Shown piece by piece: positions 10,967 to 60,385 of a DNA stretch of 64,000 bases. Source of the DNA: Xiphophorus maculatus (Eukaryota; Chordata; Actinopteri; Cyprinodontiformes; Poeciliidae); the NCBI RefSeq assembly GCF_002775205.1, contig NC_036457.1, forward strand, positions 1,359,001 through 1,423,000, written 5' to 3'. The translations under genes and the position numbers were made by a program. Position 1 is the first letter of the stretch, and every line of letters starts with the position of its first letter. The notes beneath the pieces were generated by a model. It was not told the origin of the DNA. It did not search any database and was given only the letters and a program-made list of their open reading frames with translations.

Positions 10967-11283
10967 TTTGTGTTACGAACCAACCGGCTGCATTCAATAG
11001 AAATGTTTTCGGGTTAATATGTTGTTATCTTGTCTTTCTGTTTAACACTTTTGACACTAATAGCAGCTGCAGAGCTTCACATGGGCGTGAGCATAGTGGA
11101 AAATGACGTTTCAGGGGCATCTTTTCACTTCCGGACTTCTTCACCTACGGTAGCTGGAAAGGACCACTCCGCTCCGCTAGTGTGTTCCGCGTTGTGGTAT
11201 CACGTGTGTTGTTATTCATAAAACAAGTTAGCCACACATTTTGTGTTGTTTTCTTTTAACTTTCTTGAGTTCACCATCTGAAA
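10967..11283. promoter_or_regulatory. Bidirectional promoter between gnpat and c1orf131
   Basis: The two start codons are 317 bp apart and point away from each other. Visible candidate sites are an ETS-type ACTTCCGG at 11127-11134, a CRE half-site TGACGT at 11104-11109 and an E-box CACGTG at 11201-11206. A YY1-like CGCCATTTTG lies over the gnpat start codon at 10961-10970. No TATA box is placed clearly for either gene. These motifs are typical of housekeeping bidirectional promoters; binding is inferred. Confidence 0.75.
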
Positions 11284-11350
11284 ATGAGTTCAGAGTTAGA
11301 TGAGGACTGTTTGTTTCTGGAGCGGGTTCTGGATTCACTTTATGAGTTTG
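11284..11350 (+). CDS. c1orf131: c1orf131 exon 1 (residues 1-22)
   Basis: Reads [20 protein letters not shown] then EF plus one base; donor GTAAGC. The acidic LDSLYEFG start fits the family N-terminus. Confidence 0.88.
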
Positions 11351-14300
11351 GTAAGCTTTATAAGCTAATGCTAGCTCTGTTAGCTGACTTTAGCTCTCCT
11401 GTTTTATGACACAACAGTAACGGAAAGATCAGGAATCTTTCGTTTTTATCTCATTTTGTATTTTAACTTGACCAAATGTCAAACTAGCTGAAACCGACTG
11501 ATGAAGTAATAACTTAATAATAATTTAATTTGTAAAGCGCTTTCATTCAAAGGGATGAACAGACAAAATTAAACATTGCAGATTAAAAACAATAAAACAC
11601 CAAGAAGGCAATAAAACCAGTATAGAGTGAACAAGTGGGTCTTTAATTTACCTTTCAGATCATTCACATAAGTATTTTTTTTTATTATTCACCTTCATTA
11701 AAAACTTATTGTTTTATTTACCAAAAAAAGCTCAATTTAATGAGGGATAAGAGTTACAAAGAACAGTACTTACACATTCAATTTACAAATATATCCAGTT
11801 ATTAAAGTACAAACCTCTTGTTAGTATTCAACGTTTGTAATACTATAAACAGTGAAAACTACGCAATTTAAAAAAAAAGAAACTTAAACATTAATTGTAG
11901 ACATTCATAAAGTCTTCCACCGCTTTTTGTTGAGGGTCTTGTTTCCTGTTTTAGAGTGTTTATGTCTGTTAGTTATTTCTCGTGTGGAAATGTTTTATTT
12001 TGTTTGTTTTGCTTCTTTTAATATCACGTGAGTTGCATAATGAGGCTTTTTTGACAAAGGATGAAATTTCATGTTTACACCTTCATGGATTGTGCTGATG
12101 TTGATGAATGTCCTAATAAAATAAATTAAATTATGTTTTCAATAAATGAAGAAATAGTGTGTTAATATCTTCTGGGGCTTTAGTTAGATCTGTTTCATGT
12201 TCATTGTTTTGATTTTTGTTTCAGGATCAGAAACAAAAAAGAAGCTCAAAACCCAAAAGAAGAAAAAACGAAAACAATGTGAAGAAGAAGAAGAAGAAAA
12301 ACTTCATGCAGTGAAGAAAACCTGCAGCGACGATGAAGGCAGCAGAAATGCTGAGATTCAGCAACCAAACATCGAACTGAAAGGTTAAAATTCATCATTT
12401 ATTACTAAAAAGGGCTTAAATTTGTTTATCTTAAATTATGTCCTGAATGTATAGAGCTAAATTAGAGCCATACATTGTTCAAAAGAGAAAAAAAATTTAA
12501 CTGAAAAATTTTGAAACTGAGAAAAATGTTTTGAAACTGAAAAAAAAAATTCTAAACCACTTTTCAGATTCAAGGTCTTTTTTTTTGTTTCAGAATAAAT
12601 TTTCAGTTAAATTTTTTTTTTTTTTTTTACTTTTGAACAAACTTTATGGCCCCAATTTATCTCCATATGAATGAGCTGGAGTTTGGTGTTAAATTTACAC
12701 CATAGCTGACTTCAAAGGGCTAAACTGAAATCTTTAATTGATCAGAAACCCTGTAGTTATCTTCACATTCCTTATTAGTGTCTGTAGGTTATTTTTCTGA
12801 TTATTTTTTATTTAATTCATCAGATTCAAATGTCCAGCTGCAGAACAAAGTGGAGGTTGTCACATTTCAGGATCCCAGGAAGAAAATCAAAACCAAACCG
12901 TCTCCAGTCTCAACCAGGATCCCAGTTAAATCACCACAGGTTGGTCTAAATAAAATGTTTACCTAAGATTTATCTTGTTTTGATTAAGTGATGTGGTTTA
13001 ACTAAAACAATATTTTTTTTAATGCTACAAACTTCTGACTAGGTGTGTTTCTTACAATGAAAACTTTATTTTGTTACTGAATGAACTCCATACAACCTCC
13101 TATTTCCCTGTTTCTCTGGTCATCTCTTATTTCCATCACTTTTCTTCTTCTCTTGTCTTCATCGCCTTCGGGCGCCGCGCTCGTCACGCCCAGGACTCTC
13201 GGCAAGCAGAGCAGGAACAAATCAACCAGGAAGAACAGCTCAGTTTGGAAAAGGTGACGTTATTTAATTAGATTTTACTGGGATCTCGACTGCGTTTATT
13301 TTCGGCTGTGTGTTGGGACCATTGTAGATAGAAAAAAAAGAAGAGGGACTGAATTTCTACCAAAAAACCAAGAAATGTTGATATTGATCTCCAGCATTTT
13401 CTAAAAAAAAAAAAAAAAAAAGAACTTGGACATTTCTGAGTTTGTCAAAAATTAGCAAGAAAACTCAAATTTCTAGAAAAAAAAACAAGGACATTTCTGA
13501 GCAAAAAATAAATAAATACATAAAAAACTAGACATTTCTGACTTTGAAAAATTGAAAGTTTGCTAGAACAAACCTCAGAAATTGGAAGATGTAAGAGCCA
13601 GTTAATGGGGAATTCATATAGAATAATAATTTAGATTAAAAATGTATAAATATGCTTAATTTAATTTTAAGAAATTCATGATGAGTATATTTTCTGGAAT
13701 GTACAACTTAGTTAATAGAAAGGGATACTTTTATTGTGAAAAGTAATTTTGGCTTCCACTACGTAATGCATAACATTAACATTGCCCGTATGCACGTTTG
13801 AGGTCAGATTGCAGTTGGATACGGTGGAAGCAACACAATTTTTTGACCGATCTGTACCGAGCCTTTCATTTCTTTTGTAAGTGAACTTTTGGAGTTCTTT
13901 AAGTAAACATCATAAAAGAAGACTTGGTTTCAGTCGAGTGATTCAAATATTTGTTGTTAGACAAACTGCAAAGGTGGTACAACGAACTTTTGGGACGCAG
14001 AGTGCCACTACAGAAGATAATCTCAGAATCTTCCTAGAAAAGCCAAGGAAATTTCTCAGCTCCAGAAGTCGATAATTTGCCCCCAAAAACTCAGAAATTT
14101 TCTAGAAAAAAATTTGGAAATTTCTAACTTCAAAAAATTTCTAGAAAGAAACTTGTACAAGGCTTTCTAAGGCCATTGTAGATAGAAAAAAAGGAGTACA
14201 TTTACACCAAAAAACTCAGAAATTTTAAGATTCATCTCTAAAATCTTCTAACAAAAAAGAAAATTTCTGAGCTCCAAAAGTAAAAAGAAATTGCAAGAAA

Positions 14301-16446
14301 AAAAATCTGAAAATTTGAGATTAATCTAAGAAATTTCCTAGAAAAACTTGAACATTTGATTTTTGAAACTCAGAAAATTTCCAAAAGTTGAAAGTTTTTT
14401 ACTTTTGAAATTGTGATATTTTCAAGTTCTTTTCTTGCAAATATCAGAGATTCATCTAAAATGTTCAGTTTTTTTTATAGTAACTTTTCAAGCTAAAAAA
14501 TGTCCTTGTTTTTCAAGAAAATTTCTGAGATTAAAATTTTCTGAGTCTTTCTAGGAAATTTACTCCTCCTTTTTCTTTTGTGTAAAATGGCCGTAACACA
14601 ATGTCATATTTTTGTCATGTGCGGATTGCTGCATTTCATATTTATCATTTTAAACTCTGTGACGTCTTCCTGGTCGGTCTCAGGCTCGGCTGGAGGTCCA
14701 TCGGTTTGGAATAACGGGCTACAGGAAGGAGCAGCAGCGCGTTTTTGAGCAGGACAGAGCCATAATGCTGGGAGCCAGGGTAAGACGTTTATGGCCATTT
14801 ACAGATTTATTGTTTCCTATTTTTTTCAGATAATCCTAAAAAATTGTTACACAAACATGACATAAGACAATGCAATAAAAGCAATTAAAGATAATTTATT
14901 TTACTATGAGGGAAAAACTATTCAAACCAATCTGACCCTGTGTGAAAAGCTACATCATTACCTAACAGCTAAGTTTAACTTCATTCACTGTATCCATGGG
15001 ACTTTTAAACAGAGCCTGTCTGTCAGCAGGAAGTAGGCAAAACAAACACACTTTCCACAAACAGAGAAAATATGGAACAACGGTCATCTCAGAAATGTCA
15101 GTCTTTTCTAGAAAATGTTTTAAATTAATCTCAACATTTCTGAGGTTGAAAAGTTATAAATCTGCTTGGGAAAAAATCTAATTGTGAAATAATCACTGAA
15201 ATTTTCTGGAAAAAACTGGAAAGTTCAGAGTTTCAAAAGACAAAAATCTTTTACTTTTGAAACTCAGAAATTTCAACGTTTTTTTTCCAAATAATAAGAA
15301 ATTTCAGTTTTATTTAGAATATTTCTGAGATTAATCTAAAACATTTTTGGCAAAATTTTATTCCTCTTTTTTTAATCTACAATGGCCTTAATGTGCATAA
15401 TATCTGAAACATTCTGAGACAAAAAATCTGTAACGAGGCAAATACCATTTCACAATATTGCATATTACCAGCCAACATCTTGATTCACAGCTTTAATTCC
15501 TTCCTAATTTTGTGAATGAAGCCTCCAAAGAAGGAGTACGTGAACTACAAGGTGCTGCAGGAACAAATCAAAGACAAGAAGCAGAAACAAAGCGAGGCGC
15601 TTCAGCCGGTAAGGCCTGCTAGAGTAATAATATTTCATAACAATCAAATTCTGCATGTTGTAACATATCTACTTTATAGGACAAGAAGAAAAAGAAGAAG
15701 AGTAATCAAAGGTGAGTGAGACCATTTGGTCACAGCTGGTTGATGCAGATGGAGGCAAAAATATTACAAACAAATTATAATGGAAAATGTCTGATGCAAT
15801 AGAAAGTATTGATCTTTTTATAACCATACTTTTTTACATTCTCTTTGGTTTTGTAGTAAATACAGAAACATCTATTGAGTGACTTTAACTCAAAAGTACC
15901 AAAATCTGCTTTTAATGAATATATTAAACATGGTTAAATGCACAAAAATGTGACCCAAATCCTGTTTTTATATCTGACTTCCCCACAAAAAATGTGCAAA
16001 ATAAATGTCTTTATTTTAATAAGTCAAATGTACAAGATCCTATTTTATTATTGGGGCTATAATAATTTAAACAAGCATTATAACAAAATGTCTGACTACT
16101 TTATTTATTGTATAATTAGTTTATTGCTGAACAGGTAAAATTTGATTTTAAATGGTTTTAGATTTTTTTTTTTGGCCCGCAAGTGATTGACTTTAAAATT
16201 TTGGCCAATGTGACAAGAACTTTGGACACCGCTGCTTTAAATCCTTTTCACAGCAGTTTCAAATGTTTTCATTGGACTGATGCAGACTATTCAGTAGACG
16301 TTCAGTTGTCTTCTTGCGTATTTTCCCTCAGAGACAAAAAGAAACAACCAGCCTCTGGTTCTGGTTCTGGTCAGGTGGGTCAGTTCAAGAACGGCATGCT
16401 GATCCTCAGTTCAAAGGAGATCCAGAAAATCAAAGGCAAAAGATGA
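11284..16446 (+). CDS. c1orf131: c1orf131 homologue: lysine-rich small-subunit processome protein, whole gene, 8 coding exons
   Basis: Human C1ORF131 is a nucleolar component of the SSU processome, the pre-18S rRNA assembly particle. Eight exons join in frame into 243 codons; the human protein is somewhat longer. Recognisable conserved blocks are [12 protein letters not shown] in exon 3, [20 protein letters not shown] in exon 5, [20 protein letters not shown] in exon 6 and the C-terminal [20 protein letters not shown]. Long Lys runs in exons 2 and 7 and an acidic Glu run in exon 2 suit a nucleolar RNA-associated protein. The first ATG after the shared promoter was chosen (A at -3). The gene lies divergent from gnpat and convergent with trim67, as in human. 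Confidence 0.92.
12225..12383 (+). CDS. c1orf131: c1orf131 exon 2 (basic/acidic region)
   Basis: Encodes [20 protein letters not shown] followed by a Glu run and ends NIELK. Acceptor TTTCAG is good. The donor GTTAAA is weak but gives the correct phase. Confidence 0.85.
12451..12668. repeat. Foldback family F copy in c1orf131 intron 2
   Basis: Left TAGAGCTAAATTAGAGCCAT and right, read inverted, TGGAGATAAATTGGGGCCAT form terminal inverted repeats extending to TTGTTCAAAAG. Interior: TTTGAAACTGAAAA words and their inverse. Confidence 0.75.
12824..12939 (+). CDS. c1orf131: c1orf131 exon 3 (residues 76-114)
   Basis: Encodes [20 protein letters not shown] then KIKTKPSP and IPVKSPQ. The [10 protein letters not shown] core is the conserved signature of the family. 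Acceptor CATCAG, donor GTTGGT; ends in phase 0. Confidence 0.9.
13194..13253 (+). CDS. c1orf131: c1orf131 exon 4 (residues 115-134)
   Basis: A 20-codon exon reading [20 protein letters not shown]. Acceptor CGCCCAG after a pyrimidine-rich tract, donor GTGACG; phase 0 at both ends. The glutamine/glutamate-rich content is poorly conserved, so support is from splicing. Confidence 0.8.
13316..13590. repeat. Foldback family A, left part, in c1orf131 intron 4
   Basis: Starts GACCATTGTAGATAGAAA. It has only plus-orientation words, so it is a half element; another fragment lies at about 14035-14165. Confidence 0.7.
14172..14592. repeat. Foldback family A copy in c1orf131 intron 4
   Basis: Starts GGCCATTGTAGATAG and ends with TTACTCCTCC and ATGGCC. 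Both arms are present. Confidence 0.78.
14684..14779 (+). CDS. c1orf131: c1orf131 exon 5 (conserved core, residues 135-166)
   Basis: Encodes [20 protein letters not shown] then [12 protein letters not shown], nearly the same as the human core. Acceptor TCTCAG, donor GTAAGA; phase 0. Confidence 0.95.
15080..15394. repeat. Foldback family A copy in c1orf131 intron 5
   Basis: Left end degraded; the right end reads AATCTACAATGGCC. It includes GAGATTAATCT words. Confidence 0.72.
15522..15608 (+). CDS. c1orf131: c1orf131 exon 6 (residues 167-195)
   Basis: Encodes [20 protein letters not shown] then QKQSEALQP, matching human [20 protein letters not shown]. The acceptor AATGAAG has a poor pyrimidine tract but fits homology and phase. 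Donor GTAAGG. Confidence 0.92.
15680..15711 (+). CDS. c1orf131: c1orf131 exon 7 (32-nt lysine-rich exon)
   Basis: Reads [10 protein letters not shown] plus two bases between acceptor TTATAG and donor GTGAGT. It is supported by phase linkage to exon 8. Confidence 0.82.
16332..16446 (+). CDS. c1orf131: c1orf131 exon 8 (C-terminus and stop)
   Basis: Reads [20 protein letters not shown] then [18 protein letters not shown] and TGA. Acceptor CCCTCAG. The GQF-NG-L-LS C-terminal motif is conserved in the family. Confidence 0.9.
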
Positions 16447-16512
16447 AAGCAAAAGGTAAGAAGATTGTTTCAGGGTGTTTTTGCATCTTGGTCATCCAGA
16501 ACATGACAATCT

Positions 16513-16928
16513 TAAATGGGGCATATTATGCAGAATTAACATTTTTGCATGTTTTTGTTCTTCCATTTGGGTCTCAGCTGTTTCTACAAACAACCCAAGA
16601 GCTTAAAAAACAATCTATCTGGTTTTTGGCAATAAGTTCATGTTTTTAGGTGTCTGGAGAAGCAGCCGTTTCAAAAACCTCTCCAATGTAGCGTCACAAA
16701 TCAGCAGGCAATGACCCTTCACCCCAGCAGAACTCAGCCCGTAACCTAGCAACCCCAGTAAAGTTCCGCCTGTAACCTAGTAACCCAAGGTGGTTAGCTC
16801 AAAATACGCAGAACTGATCAGACTAAAATCTTTTTTTTTTAAAGAATGATTTTGTGCAAAAAATGTAATGAACATGTTTTTGCCCACATACCCATTCTAA
16901 TCTGTTTTAGGACGTATAATAAGTCACC
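16513..16928. mobile_element. Family C non-autonomous element, near-complete, in the c1orf131 3' UTR intron
   Basis: Ends AAATGGGGCATATTATGC and, inverted, AAGGTGACTTATTATAC form short terminal inverted repeats. The interior has GTAACCTAGCAAC at 16741 and GTAACCTAGTAAC at 16772. It has no ORF. Confidence 0.75.
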
Positions 16929-17077
16929 TTCAGGTGAATAAGTAGAAGCTTACCGGACGTCTTTGATGCTAGGAACTTCCCTTTTTAGTGTAACCCACAG
17001 ATCTTGAACTTTCAAGTCCTCTTAGAAACAAAATAAGTTGAAGGTAATTTTTTTATGTTTAAAATTTCTGCTTTCAG

Positions 17078-17520
17078 GTGGGATTAATCCAATGGAGCAG
17101 GACGGAAATGGCAGCAGACTGGAGGAGGGAGTTAGTCAGTGAAACAATCCAGACTTCCTGATAAGACACTGACCTGTAGCAGCAGCTGGACTGATTCAAG
17201 AGTCAGACATCTTGAGCAGGGAATCGTGGCCAGACCTAAACATGCCAACACAAAGAGACTTGGGCATATTAATGTCAGACCCCACTTTATTTATTTCCCT
17301 TCTTATAAAGTACCCAAAAAGGAGACAAAGCTGTTTCTTTTATTTTTCATGTTTAGGTTTGAAAAATTATGGAGTTGACTCTTGTGTTTTCATCATTTAC
17401 AAACAATGTAGTCGTACAAAACATTTACATTGGCAGCAGGGGACAACTAGAGGACAAAATTGAGGTAATAAAAAAGAAAAAGTTATGCATTTTCTTTGAT
17501 GAATAAATATATATACACAA
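17078..17520 (+). other. c1orf131: c1orf131 3' UTR terminal exon (spliced 3' UTR)
   Basis: A good donor (AAAAG followed by GTAAGA) lies 9 nt after the TGA. A good acceptor (CTTTCAG) lies at 17071-17077, giving a 622-bp intron in the 3' UTR. AATAAA occurs at 17467-17472 and 17502-17507 and either could set the 3' end. The junction is close enough to the stop not to trigger nonsense-mediated decay by the usual 50-nt rule. If unspliced, the UTR runs through the family C repeat at 16.5-16.9 kb. Confidence 0.5.
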
Positions 17521-17892
17521 CAAGAGACAGCAGAAGCAAAAGCAGTTTTTCTAACTCAAGCCTGAATTTACAAAGCTCGTCTCCAGCCTCACCAGGCTTC
17601 AGAAGTAAAGACTTGATGTTGAAGGGACGATGTGAAAGTTGATGATAATGAAAAAACACAGTTGGTCGGGTTGTTTGTTCTGGTTGAGGTCACAGTTACT
17701 TTTCTCAAAGCTGCTTCTTGGTTTGATTTTTGAATTTCAAAATGAGGAGCATGAGAGACGAAGATTCAAGCTAAAACCTGGATGGATTAATATTAAAGTT
17801 AATTACCATCAGTAATTAACAAATCTATGTTATCAGCCGCAATATGACACGTTTGGTCAGTGATCAAATTTAAACATAAGTGTGACGGCATA

Positions 17893-18608
17893 TTAGGGCC
17901 ATTGTACATTGAAAAAAAGTACATTTCCAACAACAACAAAAAAATCAAATTTTTGATATGAGTCTTTTCCAGAAAGAAAATTCTGTGAATTGAAAAGTCT
18001 AAACTTTTCAGAAAAACTCAGAAAGTATTGAGGAAAAAAACTTGAAATATTTGCTAGAAAAACCCCCCTCAAATTTTGAGATTGATCTCAGAAGCTTTAA
18101 AGAAGAAACAGGGTCATTTCTGAGTTTCAACGGTCAAAACTTTGCTAGAAAAATCTTTTTTTAATTTCTGAGAAAAATCATAGAAATTTCTGAGCTTAAA
18201 TTAACAAATTTGCAAGAAAAAAATCTTAAATTTTGAGATTAATCTCAAACATTTTCTAGAAAGAATGTTTTCAACAACAGAACTTCTTTAAAATTTGAAC
18301 ATTTTCTCAAACAATTCTGATATTTTTAGATTAATCTCATGAAATTTCTAGAAAAAACTTAAGTTCTTAGTTTGAAGAGTTTAAAAATTGCTATAAAAAC
18401 TCAAAAATTTTGGGATTAATCTCAAAGTTTCTAGAACCAAATGGAAATCTAAGTTTTTTTGATAGCAAATTTCGACTTTTCAAACTTACAAAATTTCTAC
18501 GTTTTTTCTTGTAAATTTTCAACTCAGAAATTTCCTTGTTTTTTTTCTAGAAAATTTCAGATATTCTAGCAGAAATTTACTCCCTATTTTCTATCTACAG
18601 TGGCCCTA
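17893..18608. repeat. Foldback family A, long copy
   Basis: Starts TTAGGGCCATTGTACATT and ends with the inverse CTACAGTGGCCCTA. The 716-bp interior alternates direct and inverted copies of AGAAATTTTCTAGAAA- and GAGATTAATCTC-like words. It has no ORF. It is the largest of the family here. Confidence 0.85.
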
Positions 18609-20900
18609 TGCCGTGATCCATAACTAATTTGATATCTGCACGTTTTAAATTTAGAAAGATACTTTCCTATTTTCCCAGCAATATAAGTTAAATCTAAGAA
18701 AGAAGTGACATTCATAGGTGGGTATCAGGTAAAGGGACATGCTAAACAAGCACAAATACAAAACAACACTTAAACAGCATGAATCAAATCAATCACTAGA
18801 TTCTTGTTGTTTTTGTCACAACATTTTTAGATGAAGAAAATATGTAGCTAAAGTATCATCTGAAATCACTGAAACGTAAGGAGTTAGAGCACCATAAACA
18901 AAACCTGGCGCTCAGAAAGAAAGGGTTTTTTTAATGCAATGGATGTAATGTTCCAGCTCAACTACTGGGCTGAAATCTATTTCGGCTGATGCTCACATAT
19001 TTGACACTTGTCAAAAGTCTCTTACATTATGACCACTTTGCCATGCTAAAAATGCTAAATTATAAAGTTAAATACATACGTTTTAATGTCAATTCAAATG
19101 TAAATGAAAAAAAAAATCACCAATTACTTTTTATGTTGCAAAAATACTCCTTTTGTTTGTTGCCAATAGCAACCGAATAACACAACGTTACAGCTAGATT
19201 TTTTCCCCCGTCATACCAGCTACAAACAATAAAATAAAACATAGTGGAGTTATGTTGATGTATTGTTCAACAATTAAAATGTTGAACGTTTTTGTCAATA
19301 TTAGCTCATGTAACTAATGCCAAGTAACTAATTGCCTACATTAGCTGCTCGGTGCTAACGACCTAGCGGCTATTGTTGCCAAACCCTGCTGCCTACAGTA
19401 ATATTATGGGCTAAAAAATAGACTTAAGAGGAACAGCGTGAGATAAATGTGAAATATTTGAGCAGAAATTTTGTTTTACAAATATATAATATCGGTTTTG
19501 GACATTTTCCCGCTAGTAATGTTAGCAGGCTAATGCTAGTAACCGCTGTCTTTATATTTTAATGGCAGCTATCATTCATCGATGTTGGACCACTGCCAAT
19601 GCTAGCAACCTGCCTACCGACAAATGTACTGTGCATAAGAGAAAAAAATCTGAAGATTTTATATTTATTTTAAAAATATATTTCACTGTGTTATGTACCG
19701 GTAGTAGTTTTTAAAGAATTTTTAAGCTAGTTGATCATATTAGTGTTGTATTGACTGCTAAACACTATAGCTGCTAATGCAAATAACTACAGTTAATGTA
19801 TTAGTCGGACCCTTGGCAGATTTAGACTTAAAATTATTTTATTTCAGGTATTTTTCTGATAGAAAATGAGACAAAATGACAAATTGTGATAGGACTAGTT
19901 GAGGCTGCTTTGAGATGAAAGCACTAAAAGTCTAAACAATGGGTCGTGTTTCAGAAATAATTTGTAATTACCCCATGTAAATATTGAAAAGGGATTTTAG
20001 ACAACACCTTTAACAAAAGAAAATAAATATATCATCATATGTTTAATAAATTAGAAGTTTTAGATATCATTCTTCCACTGGCTTCTTCCATTTAAAAGAT
20101 AAATATGTTTATAAAATACAAAACATACTACATGATTTTTAATAAAAACATTACCTGATCGAATGCCGTAAAAATACCAGGTTTCTCCACCTTTGTGCAT
20201 TTGAGTTTGTTCACGCTGTTTGTGTAAAATAAACGGGCATTTATGATATGAGCAGTGTACTAGTTCATCATTAAATAACCATAAACATCAGAGCATAATC
20301 TACATATCCCTGATTAAATGCTCAAATATTTTAAATTATGGAGGGAATTTTAACATATTTTTACAATGCAAAGTGTTTCAGCTGGACGTCTGAAGAGCAT
20401 CCAGAGCTGCAGTTCCCAATATTGGCCAGCAGGGGGCGACCCGTTACAGCTCATAACAACATCACTCACTGCAGAGACAATAAAACATTATTTACAGAAT
20501 AATTTCAGACAGTTTGCAAACTTGCTTGTCAATCCATGCTAAATAGCACAAGTCACATATCAATATCTACAGTTTGTCGATTTTCATCCACACATTAGTC
20601 CAGTTTTATATGGCAGGTCAGGTTATTCTCACTCCCCACAATCATGTTCTTAGCGAAAAGAGCAAAAAATGAAGTAGATGTAGTAAAACTCAATATTAAA
20701 CACCTCCAGCTTTTAATAACATACCTTTTCATTGAGGTGTTGTGTTCTTAGACGTTGGAAATTTCACGTATCCTACAACCATCAGGTTACAGTGGTCTGG
20801 TTTAAGCTACTGTCCTCTCCAGGTAGCCGTATTTGGTCCCTAATGAAAAATGCAGCAGCAGACATGGTTTAACCTGACGGAACCGATACAGAGCAGGATT

Positions 20901-21013
20901 AGGGCCGCTGAAATAAAAATAAATATTTCAGAGGGGAAAAATCTGAATTTTAAGAAAAAAAGTCAGAATTCTGAGACCAAAGTCTGAATTGTGAAAAAAA
21001 GTCAAAATTTCAG
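20901..21013. repeat. Foldback family B half-copy
   Basis: Starts TTAGGGCCGCTGAAATAA and continues with GTCAGAATTCTGAGACC words. Confidence 0.65.
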
Positions 21014-21777
21014 TTTCCTTAATCGTCTTCTGTAGAGTGGGATTTCACTGTGACACGTTAGAGATGCTTCAAAGTTTCTGAGTTTCTTCAGAGACGAAGA
21101 GATGAAATTATTTTGAGACACTTCTACCGATCTCATTTGGCTTTTATAAAATGTACTCAGTTCTGTTTCATATTTATGACAGAGTATTAGGCTCACGCCA
21201 TGCTAAGAAAATAAAAATTAATATCATTAAATCATTAAATTATCAATTATTTTTGACCATTTTTGTACCACTTATTTAAGGTTTTTGATCAACCTTGACT
21301 GGCTTTCAACTTCCAGCTAAGAAAATCAGATATAATCATTCACACAGGGCTGTTGAGGCTGGAGGTGTGGGAAAGGTTTGAAGTTAAAGTTGAGCGGTTT
21401 CCATTTTATGATTACTGATGTAAACTTTGATACTATCTCCAAGATATCTTCTGCACAGTGAGAATGTCTTCTAGCTGTTTGGCTTTACTATTCAAGGCTA
21501 GATCCTCATGTTATAAAAATCGGTGCCTGATGGAACAAAAACGAAAACATGAATTCTGTACAATAACTCCAATCATCTGTGTAAGAATGTCCATAATAAT
21601 CTACAACCAATCAGATTTGTTCCTTTGTTATGACATGATGTGTAGTGTCTGAGACAAAACAGCACCTCGAGGAGGATGGGAAGAACCCAACCTGGTGTTT
21701 CAGGAAAACATAGAGGTGAGTCTGCATTTGACATCAGAGGTTTGTATCCAGGGCACACAGGAAGGAGGAATGAGCTC

Positions 21778-59345
<37,568 letters not shown>

Positions 59346-59391
59346 TAACGGTAATTTCATGACTTTGAAATGTATCAATTATAAAAATACA

Positions 59392-59550
59392 GCCATTGTA
59401 GATAAATAATAATAATAATCATCACCATCATCATCTTCATCTTAAAAGGAGTAAAACTTCACCAAAAAAACTGAGATTATTGTCAGAAAATTTCTAGAAA
59501 AAAACTTGAAAATGTCTGAGCTTGGAAAGCTGGAAATACGCTAAAAGAAA
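59392..59550. repeat. Foldback family A half-copy upstream of trim67
   Basis: Starts CAGCCATTGTAGATAA, then an AAT/CATCAT microsatellite splits the usual GGAGTAAA region. Only one arm remains. Confidence 0.6.
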
Positions 59551-60059
59551 CTCAGTCTGATGTTTTGATCTCATTTAACCTTTTTTTAAGAGACTATAAT
59601 TCATTTATTTGTTGTTGCTGTTGTTTGGTTTGTTTATTTTGGATATTTAAATTGTCTTCCAGTTCCAGTGTTAAAAGCCCATTAGAAGTTAAAGTTTATT
59701 GATTTCTGAAAATGTGTCCTTGCATTATTATACCTTTACTTGAAAATTGTCTCAAAACAACAACATTATCGTAATAACTTCTGGAACAATTTATCTTCCA
59801 GTAAAATGTATTATAATGACAAGCCTCATGGCGACAGCTTCCGCAAATATGTAATGTTTGGTTTTGTTTTGAAATAAAAGTTATATTCTGCAGCTTTACG
59901 GTCTTATTGTGAAAACTACAGAAGTGGCTCTCGCTTGCATGGGACATTTGGCACATGCAGGTTTTCTGCAGGTGCCTCTCACTCGTTACTGAACGGTTTT
60001 CAGTCTTCACATGTTGATTTACAATGACTTAATATATTCAGAATGACAAACAAACATCA

Positions 60060-60380
60060 GACACCGTCACTGATTGGGGGGATCCCCAGATGAGACTTGT
60101 AATCTCTCCAGTAAACCCTAAGTCTGTCTCTGGACCCCTGCCTGGCTGGATGTGGCGGCTTCCGTTGTCTCCGAGGGGAATTTGGCTGTTTTCTGAAACG
60201 CTTCTTGGCAGGATCTTCTAATGCAAGGATGGGACAGCTCAGACAAACACAACACCTTAGACCTCCTTGGATAAGAAGATTATTACCCTGTATGTCTTGC
60301 CTAGAATGAAGATAGGAACAAATGAAGCCCGGGAATAATTTGCTAGCAGCTTGATGTTAAATCAGTTTTATTCAGTGGAC
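60060..60380. other. Unclassified GC-richer segment, possible retroelement remnant
   Basis: Distinct composition from its AT-rich surroundings, with phrases such as CTGCCTGGCTGGATGTGGCG, no ORF and no clear termini. It might be a solo LTR or LINE 3' end; nothing in view decides it. Confidence 0.3.
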
Positions 60381-60385
60381 CATTA

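Larger units (their letters stand above)
17521..21777. other. Convergent interval between c1orf131 and trim67, including probable trim67 3' UTR
   Basis: AT-rich with no coding exon. Minus-strand AATAAA candidates for trim67 are at 19838-19843 and 19664-19669, which would imply a 3' UTR near 2 kb. It contains the large foldback repeat at 17893-18608 and a small one at 20901-21013. Confidence 0.5.

Noticed and set aside
17893..17900. TTAGGG as interstitial telomere sequence
   Set aside because: Single occurrences only, always at foldback ends followed by CC; not a telomeric array.
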